Below, in pieces: positions 54,367 through 64,000 of a stretch of DNA of 64,000 bases; position 1 is the stretch's first letter, and each line of letters opens with the position of its first letter. This DNA is from Phyllostachys edulis (Eukaryota; Streptophyta; Magnoliopsida; Poales; Poaceae). The translations under genes and the position numbers were made by a program. The stretch covers positions 103,422,826-103,486,825 of the forward strand of contig CM070546.1 of the NCBI GenBank assembly GCA_036346405.1, read 5' to 3'. The notes below the pieces were generated by a model. That model searched no databases. It was not told the origin of the DNA and worked only from the letters and a program-made list of their open reading frames with translations.

Positions 54367-55480
54367 TAGGGGTGAAAGCGGATCGGATAATTTCCGACCG
54401 ATTTAGGCGGAAATGGATTCAGATTATCTCGGATCAGATTTTTCTTGAATAATTTTGGATTGGAAACAAATTCGGCTTTTTGTCGGAAGCGAAACAAATA
54501 CGATGCGCATACTATCAAGCGGATCACGGATATGAATACGGATTATCCGGATAAGGCGAGTTCGGATATCTGGATTTTGGCCCAAAAGAAAGGAGATTTT
54601 AATTGATTTTCGAATTTTAGAAAATGCAACAAATCAAATAGTCTTTTAGAAAATAACAAATAGAGTTAAAAATTCTAGAAAAAATCACAAAAATTTGTTG
54701 AATAATTTTGAACTTAATAAAATTAATTCCAACTTAAAATTGGTTTTTTGCACATAAATTATTTTAAATTTTTGCAAAATAGGAAAAACTTTTTAAAATC
54801 CGAGAAAATTCAAGAAATTAATTAAAATGTCCTTTTCACTTTAAATCCAATAAAATCCCAGAAAACTCAATAATTTTTATTTTTGACATTAAAAACTAGG
54901 AAATTGATAATTGACTTTATTTTATTATTTTTCTTTTTAACAAAGAAAACTCTTTTAAATATCGGAAAATCAATAAAATAATAACTTTATTAATTTTATT
55001 TTTGGTAATATACTTTGAGATGTTATAGTCATTTGCGTATAGATTAACCATCTAGCCTAATCAATGTTATTGTGAACTAAGTTTTATGTATGTAATGCAC
55101 TAAGTGTGAATCGTGATGACTTGTGACTTTGTGAGTTATGACTTATGAGCTAAATATGGTAAACTAAGTGTTATATTTGTGATGAACTAGTTAATGCAGC
55201 TTGTTAGTACCAATATTATGTGTAGTTCTTGAAAATATGAACAATTCATGAATGTTTGCATCAAATAAACTAGTTATATGTTTTCGTTAATTTACGGTAT
55301 ACAATTTAAGGGGTTTTCATGTTAGAAAAATATCATAACCGTATTCATTTCGATTCATATTCGATATTATCCGTACCCGTATTTGTATCAAGGTATTCAT
55401 ATTAAATATCGAATCGGAAAAAATACAAAAAATATGGCGAGATCCATTATCCGTCCGTATCCAATCCGTTTTCACCCCTA
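54367..55480. mobile_element. Non-autonomous hAT element with exact 8-bp duplication, copy 2
   Basis: Same termini as 23,667-24,794 (one A-to-G change on the left) and the same ATTCCAAT duplication at 54,359-54,366 and 55,481-55,488. 1,114 bp, 14 bp shorter than copy 1. Confidence 0.92.
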
Positions 55481-56884
55481 ATTCCAATACAGTTTTGATG
55501 CATTTTGGGACTCAGCTGTACCCTTGTTTCCTTTGATCCTATCTAACGTTATGAATCTATTGACTTGTCAATATTTTGCAATTTTGGATTTGCTTGTGCC
55601 TGCACTGATGTGAGGCTGTCAACCTATGTGAATATGCGCTAGCATGCTTTCCAATCAAACCAAAATGCATGTATACCTTAATCCTGGCTACAAGTTTTAA
55701 AGGGCTTCCTGTAACTACATGAAGACATATCACATGTCAGTTGGAAAGTAGTTAGATTTATGGTTCTTTTTATGTAAATATTGTTATGTCCATGTTGAAA
55801 GTTCTTAAAAAATGTCACCTTGGTGCTGTACTTGTGTCCCTACGTTGTATACAGGTGCAACACAGACAACAAATGATTGTGGTCACAGTTTCTAGAACAT
55901 TGTGAATACCACATCAATGCATAGACAACCAAGCAGTGTGTAGAGAACCCAAGTTTGAGTGTTTACACCGTTGAAGGATCTAAATGGAAGAGAATCATTT
56001 CCTCTCAGTAAAAGGAAAGACAATCCTAATCGTCTACTTGAGATATGAATTGCTTTGGGTTGTCCCTGCTTCCTATATTTTTGGATAGTGCAGGCTTCTA
56101 TATATCTGTGCACTTATCAACTTTTTCTCTTCTTTTTTTAAGGAATTGATTGTTTACTGCATCTCTGCATACAGCCTTTCCATTAAAACATACCCCGATG
56201 GTGGGATCGAGATTGAAAACCTAGTGGCAGTTACTGTGAATAGTTTTCAAGAAGTGAAAAGATTATATGAAGTGGGGACCCGTCTTAGATCAACAGCTAC
56301 CACTATGGCTAATTCTACATCAAGCATATCTCATAGGTAACATTTTTATTTTATTGAAGAAAAGCACGTGTTGATTTTTATAACAATTAAGAAGACATTA
56401 ACCATGCTTACTGAAACCTATTATGCTTGGATAAAACATGGCTGCATTTAGAAAGAAAACACCATGGGAGAATTGCTTTCCTGAAGCCTTATACTTCTCT
56501 CTATGCATTTATGCAACTGTTTGATTCACATTTCATTGACCTCCTTCAACACGCCTGAGAGAGAGAAAAAAGCAAGAAACAAATTATGGATGATTGATCT
56601 AGGTGGAAGTGAAAGACTTGTAAAGACAAAAAGCAACTGGGAAAAGGCTCAAGGAAGGCAAAGCCATAAATTTGTCATTGTCAGCCCTAGGGGATGTGAT
56701 TGATGCACTACAAACTAAAAAAGTCCATGTCCCTTATAGGTGAGTGGAATCCATTATGTACTCATGTTTGGCAGTTGGTACAGTAGATTACCATTTTATC
56801 CATAAGTTTTAAGGAAATGTTATCATTTCACTTTTCTATTTCACAGGAATAGTAAGCTTACACAAGTTCGAGAGATTCTCTAGC

Positions 56885-57035
56885 ATAGTTATTAAGGCGG
56901 TAAGATGAGACAAGGCGACCCACCCCTCACACTTTTTAAGCATTAAGGCGTGAGACATGCTACTAATGACTAGCTAGAGGCGGATGAAAGGAGCTTCCGT
57001 GCACAAAAAATCTCATTGCAGAGCCAGCTAGAAGT
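56885..57035. other. Unassigned block, copy 2
   Basis: Equivalent to 26,200-26,355; the same break in the kinesin exon. Confidence 0.35.
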
Positions 57036-57342
57036 TGTTGGAAGTGCTCTAAAAACAATGCTTGGAACTCGGGTTTTGTCTTGCAATGAAGTCGCAACTT
57101 TTACGATGTTCTTACCCTTTATTTATAGTGATAATTACAACTAGATAATGCCGTAGTGGCACAGTAAACATGGCCCTAGTGGCTCCTAAAACACTGACCA
57201 TGATCTCTTGCTTGATGCATGCCTTTGCTAACTACTTTGACTAAAACCACGAAGAATAGCTCCTCTGAGACTCTTGACCGACTCCAAGCGACCTTGAACA
57301 AGCGCAAACAAAGATACACAAGCACACCGGATTACACTAACA
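57036..57342 (-). repeat. 3' LTR of Copia-B, copy 2
   Basis: 307 bp; same TGTTAG start and CCAACA end on the minus strand as copy 1. Confidence 0.75.
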
Positions 57343-59788
57343 ATTCTCCCCTAATCCTTGTGTCTTGATCTGATTTGATTAAGACCATTCCAATCCTTGC
57401 ACAAAGCTCTTGGAACTTGACTCGCCCAAGTGCCTTTGTTAAAATGTCGACAAGTTGGTCCTTGGTGCCGATGAAATCGGCCGATGCTCCCATCCTCCAT
57501 GCGATCCACGATGAAATGGTAACGAATCGATGTGCTTCTGCGTTCATGGAAGACCGGGTTCTTGCTCGGCGCCAAAGCGGACTTCTTTGTCCACCTTCAG
57601 CTCGACCACCTCGGTTTTTCTCCCATGGAGTTCAGCGAGTAACCGAGCCAACCAAAGTCCTTGTGTCACGGCGGTAGTGGCGCTACATACTCGCCTCACA
57701 AGATGCGGTGCCACCACCCTTTGCTTGAGAGATTGCCAACTCACCAGCGGCTACCAAGGAAGAACAGCGTGCCGCTCGTGCTCTTCCTTGTGTCGATGTC
57801 GCCGGCGTGGTCACTGTCGCTGTAACCAATCAGCTGTGCCTCTCCATCCTTCCACATGTAGTGTAGTCCATAGTGGATTGCCGGCGACGTAGCGAAGGAT
57901 GCGCTTTACGGCCGCCAAATGCTCCTCCGTTGGCCACTCCATGAAACGACTCACGAACCCAACGGCAAACGCCAGGTATGGCCGTGTGTGGACGAGGTAG
58001 CGGAGGCTGCCGACGATACGTCGATACTCCGTGGCGTCCACCTCCATAGCTGTGCTGTCCCGGCTGAGCCTGAGCCTCTCCTCCATCGGGGTGTGGGTTG
58101 GATTGCAACTTTCCATGCCGACCAACTGCAGAATCCGCACGGCGTAGTGTGCCTGGCCAAGACTGATGCCGCCGCTGTCCTGCTGTACTTCAATTCCGAG
58201 ATAAAATGACAGCAAACCAAGATCACTCGTCTGGAATTTGATCTTTATCTCGCCCTTGAAATCCTCCACCGCCTCCATGGATGACCCAGTAATGATCAAA
58301 TCGTCCACGTAGACCCTGACGAGCAGAGCCGTGCCGCCGCGGCCGCACCGGTAGACAGCGTGCTCGTGTTCATTCTGCTTGAATCCGAGATTCTTGAGTG
58401 TGTGGTCGAGCTTCGCGTTCTAAGCCCGCGGCGCCTGGCGCAGGCCATAGAGCGCTTTGCGCAGCCACAGGACCTTCCCTTCTTCTCCGGCTATGATGAA
58501 CCCCGGTGGCTACTTCACGTACACCTCCTCCTTCAATTCTCCGTTGAGGAAGGCGGATTTCACATCCATGTGGTGGACGGGCCACCCCTCCTGGGCAGCA
58601 ATGGTGAGCATCAACCGAATGGACTCCATGCGGGCGGCGAGAGCAAACGCCGTCGAAGTCAATCTTTGGCTTTCTTTGGGCGAAGCCCTCGCAACAAGCC
58701 GCGCCTTGTGTTTGATCACCACACCGGCCTCGTTCTTCTTGACGAAGACCCATTTGAGACCGATCGAGGCGGTGGCGTGCGGCGATTGATGAGCTCCCAT
58801 GTCTTGTTCCGTTCCACGGCGTTGATCTCCTCACGCATGGCCCGCAGCGCCACGCCTCGTCTCATTTGGCCTCGGCAAATGAGCATGACTTCCTTGCACT
58901 TGCAAGGTGCGATTCACCTTATCCGGCTCCATAATCACGAACCCCGGCGGCGCAGCTCCACTCCTGACCAGATTGTCCACGGTGCGGTACCGTCTGCAGT
59001 GTGTGTCGTCTTGACTGCGTCGAACTGTAGTCGTTCGTTGGTGGTGAGACGAATTCCGGCGCAGGCGGGGCCGAAACGGGAGTTGGTGTCGCAAGAGTGC
59101 TTGGAATTGCTGCGGGCAATGCTAGAGTTGGCGGTGAAAGGGTCCGAGCTCCTTGCGCCGGCTGGACAAGCTCGTCTCCCGTCCTTTGAGCCTTTGGAGT
59201 TGCCGCCGCCGCAACATGGGCGAAGGTGTACTCGATGGTGAAGTCGTTGGCGGGATGCGTGCCGTCATAGTTCTCCGCCGCCCAATTCCAGCCGCGATCC
59301 TCGTCGAACACGACGTCGCGTCGCGATCTTATGACGCCGCGTCGTCGGGTCGAAAGCGGTATGCCTTCATCCCTCCTCGTGGGCGATGAAGGCAGCGAAG
59401 TCTTTGCGATCGTCGAGCTTGCGGAGGTGGCCCTACTCCTTCACGTCGCTAAGCGGTAGAAGATGCGGGCGGGTCGCCGGCTGCGTCGTGCCACGCCTCA
59501 TAGGGCGTTTTCGACGAGGCTTTTGGTGGGGATCGATTGAGGAGGAACACCGCCGTAGTCCCGCCTCCCCAAAATTCGGGTGGCATGCCCTTTGCTTGAT
59601 AGTCTTGCGAAGTGGACACCACGGTGCAGGTTCGCCGCTCGACCACGCCATTCTGCTGCGGGCGTGGGGCGAGTGTTACTGCCGGTGGTCATTTTCCCTT
59701 TGGCCACCGAACTGCGTCCAGCGAGTCTTGGCCACCACCGGCGACTCGCCGGCGAGCAAATCTCGTGCGACTTGAACCAAGCAAGCCT
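57036..59788 (-). mobile_element. Copia-B, copy 2
   Basis: 3' LTR at 57,036-57,342, purine tract next to it. The best-preserved block (58,308-57,811) has DDLIITGSSMEAVEDFKGEI, SFYLGIEVQQDSGGISLGQA and ATEYRRIVGSLRYLVHTRPY, with the catalytic YVDD in frame just before it. RT N-terminal part at 58,800-58,510. The integrase part (59,390-59,770) is badly altered relative to copy 1. Gag and 5' LTR are absent. Confidence 0.85.
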
Positions 59789-59895
59789 TTAGTATTTCTC
59801 TGTTGTATAGGATGCTCTTTGCTATTTGTCTCTCAACTGCACATGTATACATTTGGCCTTTGTCCTCCTGGAATATATAAGGTCCATTTGTAACA
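59789..59895 (+). repeat. 5' LTR of Copia-C, truncated, copy 2
   Basis: Same truncation point (TTAGTATTTC) and end as 29,131-29,237. Confidence 0.85.
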
Positions 59896-60844
59896 TGGTA
59901 TCAGACCCAGGGTAGGGTTAGGGTTTCTCTCCTCCCCACCCATCCAAACCCTATATCACTACTCACAGCCGTCGCTGCCGCCTAGTCGGTCCCTGGACCT
60001 TCCCACTCTTTGCTCCTTAGATCCCGCCGCCACCGCATTGATCTAAAGCCGCTGCTGCCACTTAGGAACACTGTTTTGGACACTGTCGCCTCGGATCCGG
60101 CGCCACCGGCTCTCGTCCTCTGCGTAGGCTTCTACTGCCGTCGTCGGCTTGTCCTCTGCTATGGCTTCTACTACCGTCTCCGTACCTTCCCGAAGGCTGC
60201 CGCAGATCCAGCTCATTCGGCCTCAGATCTTGTTGCCACCTTGTCCATGTCCTTGCCGCCTGCTGCAGCTGTGAACCCGGCCCCTTCACCATCGGATCTC
60301 ATCGCCCCTAGCATCCTCCACGCCTCGGGTCCTTCTCCGAAGTCATTGTTGCCTCTGCTGACTTTGGCATCATCGCTGATGCGTCTACGCTTGTTGTTCG
60401 CGCATGATGGCACCTCCCGGTGGTTGAGGGTGCGTCTCGGTTTGAAAGCCAGCGGTCATCTTCAATGGGCTAAACTACATGAGTGGGCTCGACACATGCG
60501 GTTACATGAGGAGCTAAGCGGCTCTGGGGCTACCTCACCGTGGCGGCCTTGCTGCCTTGCCCTACCACCGGCCGAGCCTACCTTTCCTCTGGATGCCAGC
60601 GAGGCTACTCGAGAGCTTGCCATCGCCTTTGAGGAGGTGATGGAGGTGTATCAAGCGTAGGTCCATGCCTAAGGTGTGGCGGGGCGGCGAGGCTCGTGCT
60701 TCGCCATTCGGTGGGTAGCATGGGCGTCGACCTCTCTATGGGCGTGCTTGAGTTCTTGATGTCTCTGCTAATGTGGGGCGCCTCTGTGACCACTATGAGC
60801 CGACAGCGATGCTATATACCTCTCATTCATGCACTAAGCGCGAT

Positions 60845-60934
60845 CTATGATGCATCGTCTGCGATCTGCATGCAGAGGTATGGATACGGCGATACAAGCG
60901 ATACCCCATTCCCCAAAAGGATACGACAATACGG

Positions 60935-61009
<75 letters not shown>

Positions 61010-61784
61010 TGTGAATTTACCTATGAATTTACCTGTTAATGTTAATTGAACATAACACTAAAGAATTTATTAACTTATCTGTACTATGACCAGCAATGAG
61101 AGTTCGAGTGTTATAGTGGAGATATCAATTCATTTTTCCCTCTTACGTTTACTCATCTTTGCACGAGCAAGGAAACTAAGCCCTCACTTGATTCTAAGCA
61201 TTTGTCATTCACAACTTTTATCAGCAGACAAAACCTAAAAGAGTTCAAAAACATTGTCTTTGCGAACAAGATAGGGACTTCACTCTGTTGATGGTTTGAG
61301 ATCGAGGAAAGGGAATGTGGAATGAATTTAGGATATAATGTTAGCAACACAAGTGTCAATCTTTATCAAGATCACTCTGGAAGTGATCCTGAACAGAATG
61401 ATCACTCGTTTTCAATAAATTCAGAAAATCCTACGAAAAGGCTATCAAGTGAAACTGATTACACATCGAAATTTGGAATCTGATGGATACTCGGTAACTC
61501 CTAATGAAGTGCTAATTATTTCGACAAACTTTGATAACACACACTAGCTCATAATTCATGTCTGAATTTAACAATTACATGCTAAGGTTGTGGGGTAGGG
61601 TTAGAATAAGTGGGATGGGCCTGAATTGTGGGCCGTATCGAGGTATCGGGAAGTATCGGTTTTTTTCTTTTTAAAAAAACATAAATGTTTTCGATACTTC
61701 CCAATACGTATCAGAGCCTTACCTGTATCCGATACGTATCGGGATACTGGTACGTTGTTGGTCAGGAGTATCGATACATCAGAG
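60845..61784. mobile_element. Non-autonomous hAT-like element in Copia-C gag, copy 2
   Basis: The right flank reads GGCGCAGT (61,785-61,792). The left flank is altered (AAGCGCGAT). Right terminus on the minus strand is CTCTGATGTATCGATAC. 940 bp. An AT microsatellite lies at 60,942-61,007. Confidence 0.7.
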
Positions 61785-62369
61785 GGCGCAGTCCATTCAG
61801 CAGATGGATGCTACCGTGGACGTGTTCTACAAGCAGGTGTCTGTTGTGTGGCGTCAACTTAACTCTCTGGGACCAGGCATATGTCGGACCTGTCCCTGTT
61901 GTGTGCGCTAGTGGGCTCACCTGGAGACTCATCGTCTCTACGACTTCTTGACACATCTCCAGTCCGACTTCGAGCCCGCTCATGCTCAGCTACTAATGCA
62001 CTAGCCTCGTCCGTCCCTATTGGAGGCCCTTACTTTTGTCTGTGCTGAGACTCACCTTTGTGTGGAGGGGGGAGGGGTAAACTGCAATCCCCTTCTGTCT
62101 TGGCTGCTAGTGTCTCTGCTCCACTAGCTCTGTCTCCTGCACCGGTGCCTCAGCCTGCCCTGGTGGCGACTGGCACTGCTCTAGGTCTCCACTGTGACTA
62201 TTGTGACCATGTTGAGCACACGTCCCAACAGTGCTCACTTTGATTCGCCGCCTCAGCACCTGGGTCTGCTACTCGGTCCTCTGGCTTTGCGCCACCACCT
62301 CCCCCTTCCTCAGGTATCACATCCCCTTGAATCCTTGATTCCGGTGCTTATTTTCACATGACACTGGAT

Positions 62370-62751
62370 CAGGGTTAACAATTTCGTTTTTGAAAAAAAT
62401 TCGTTGGTGGCCGAAAGAGCCCAAATCACCGAAATTTCGGTCCAAAATTTCGGTGCGCTTTCAAACTGGTTTGAATCAAATTTGAATTTAAAATTTAAAA
62501 TAATCACAAAAAATAGTGCACTGGGTGGGATTCGATCCCAGGTCTTTAGGGAAGAAGCACACAGGCGTTGCCACCAGGCTACAGCCGGCTTGGAGATTTT
62601 ATACTAGTGGTTACTCCTTTTAACCCTCCAAATTCTCTCCAAATTCAAACCAACCGAAAAAATTTGAGCGAATTGAAATTCTTTCGGGACCCAGCGAAAT
62701 GAATGAAATTTCGGCCATCTCGCCGAAATTTCAATGAAATTGATAACCCTG
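62370..62751. mobile_element. hAT-type miniature element in the Copia-C protease, copy 2
   Basis: Both ends are CAGGGTTA-CAATTTC type. Flanks CACTGGAT (62,362-62,369) and CACCGGAT (62,752-62,759). The right terminus is cleaner than in copy 1. Confidence 0.88.
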
Positions 62752-64000
62752 CACCGGATTCCACTAACCTCATTTCTCTGAGTCCTCCTGGTCTTCCTCT
62801 CACAGTTCAAACTGCAGATGGTTCCTCTCTTCCTGTTGCAGGACGAGGCACACTCTCTACTTCCGTTCGTGTTCCCATAGTTTCTCATGTTCCTAAACTA
62901 ACAATGCAGCTTATGTTAATCGGTCAGATCATTGATCATGGTTGTCGTATCATTCTTGAATCTAACTCTTGTTGTGTTCAGGATCGTTGCACAGGGATTC
63001 TGGTTGGGATTGGTCCTAGGCGCCACAATTCTCAGCGTCTTTGGGAGCTCGATTGGCTGCACCTCCCTTCCGCTGCCTCCACCAGCCAGTCAGCCAGTAC
63101 TATCGTCTCCGTTTCAGCTCCGTCTTCCACTACTACTTTTGTCTAGTGGCACCATCGGTTAGGTCACATTGGTGGTTCTGGTCTTTCTTCGCTAGTAGGG
63201 AGTGGTGTCTTAGGTTTTGTTTCTAGTGACACTGCTCTACACTATACGGGTTGCAAGCTTGGTAAGCAGCTGCAACTCTCATATCCCTCTAATGATTCTG
63301 TGTCTCAGTATCCTTTTGATCTTATTCACTCTGATGTATGGGGCCCAGCCCCCTTCGTTTTGATAGGGGGTCATAGCTATTATGTGATCTTTATTAATGA
63401 TTATTTGAGATACACTTGGCTCTATCCTATGTCTTCTCACAGTCAGGTCCTCTATATTTACCAACAGTTTGCCACCATGGTTCGCACTTAGTTTTACTTG
63501 TCCATTCGGGTTTTTTTGTGTTGACTCTACTGGAAAGTACCTCTCGATTGTACTTCGTCGTTTTCTAGCTAAGCAGGGTACTCTTCCTCAGTACTCTTGT
63601 CCTAGTGCTCATGCTCAAAATGGTGTCTCTGAGCGTAAGCATTGTCACCTTCTCGAGACAGCTCGCGCTCTTATGCTTCTCATGTTCCATGTCACTTCTG
63701 GGCTGAGGCTATTTCTATTATTAACCGTCAACCTTCTTCTGCTCTTCATGGTTGTACTCCCGCTGAGCTCCTTACTGGTACGACTCCTCGCAGTCACCTC
63801 TGGTGTTTTGGTTGTGTCTGTTACGTTCTTCTTCCACCTAGTGAGCGCACCAAGCTGACTGCTCAGTTGGTTGAGTGTGTTTTCCTTGGCTACAACATTG
63901 AGCATAAGGGTTATCATTGTTACGACCATGTTGCTCACAGGATGAGGATCTCTTGCGATGTCACTTTCGATGAGTCTCGTCCTTACTACCCTCATGCTTC

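Larger units (their letters stand above)
51036..56884 (+). pseudogene. Kinesin-14 motor-domain gene fragment, copy 2
   Basis: Exons: 51,036-51,096; 51,187-51,293; 53,857-54,033; 56,175-56,336; about 56,517-56,739; 56,847-56,884. The second exon is intact here and encodes VEPVIKSALDGYNVRIFAYG followed by the P-loop GQTGSGKT, whereas copy 1 has four small lesions in it. The fifth exon is open through ARNKLWMIDLGGSERLVKTK and then shifts frame. The third exon has lost two bases relative to copy 1 (CCAGTTCAGGAG for CCAGTTCCAGGGAG). Truncations at both ends are the same as in copy 1, so this is also a fragment. The AA in place of AG before 56,517 is shared by both copies. Confidence 0.88.
42673..64000. 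repeat. Second copy of 11,844-33,313, direct orientation
   Basis: The order of all elements, their junctions and the positions of nested insertions agree with copy 1 from the first base after the gap to the end of the window. Anchors: 20,482 pairs with 51,187, 25,491 with 56,175, 31,712 with 62,370, 33,313 with 64,000. Long stretches are identical (for example 17,045-17,260 with 47,826-48,040, nearly base for base), while other patches differ heavily. Confidence 0.97.
59789..64000 (+). mobile_element. Copia-C, copy 2, continuing past the window
   Basis: Truncated 5' LTR at 59,789-59,895, primer site TGGTATCAGA, gag remnants, hAT-like insert (60,845-61,784), CCHC knuckle CDYCDHVEHTSQQC (62,193-62,234), protease motif interrupted at 62,370, then integrase sequence with YPFDLIHSDVWGPAPF and HSYYVIFINDYLRYTW (63,305-63,420). 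It ends in the integrase C-terminal region at the window edge. Several places read better than copy 1, for example the pre-integrase tail GCKLGKQLQLSYP. Confidence 0.88.

Overview
The window looks like a retrotransposon-rich stretch of a grass (monocot) nuclear genome in a draft assembly. The evidence is spliced eukaryotic genes with GC-rich first exons, grass-style Copia and hAT elements nested in each other, tRNA-Met-type primer sites next to LTRs, and one run of exactly 100 N. I see no tRNA, rRNA, CRISPR or prokaryotic feature. The species cannot be fixed from the sequence.

Left, low-repeat part (1-10,844). A small non-autonomous LTR element lies at 1-1,428. Next comes the 5' end (exons 1 and 2, minus strand) of a Pur-alpha nucleic-acid-binding protein gene at 2,396-2,825. 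A DUF3741/VARLMGL-type plant gene follows. It is split after its ninth codon by a complete 2,265-bp Copia-like element (6,523-8,787, target duplication TCTGC), and the element's edge supplies a new in-frame ATG.

Nested-repeat block (10,845-35,281). In order it holds a hAT transposon with a decayed transposase (minus), a short-LTR Copia (minus, here Copia-A), a kinesin-14 motor-domain pseudogene (plus) with two hAT elements in its introns, a second Copia (minus, Copia-B), and a third short-LTR Copia (plus, Copia-C). Copia-C carries two further hAT-type insertions, one in gag and one in the protease. None of these genes is intact.

Right part (35,282-42,572). An unassigned stretch leads into a large gag-only, SIRE-like Copia derivative. 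Its LTR-like leader (about 37.4-39.5 kb) holds four successive families of short hairpin repeats with conserved loops and covarying stems. This is the most unusual structure in the window.

After the N gap, 42,673-64,000 repeats 11,844-33,313 in the same order and orientation, including every nested insertion that can be compared. Long identical stretches alternate with dense patches of mismatch that often fall on CAG/CTG sites and on GTGCC strings. Sometimes copy 1 keeps the expected protein and sometimes copy 2 does. I read this as one locus assembled twice (haplotig or contig overlap) with systematic consensus errors. A true segmental duplication is not excluded.
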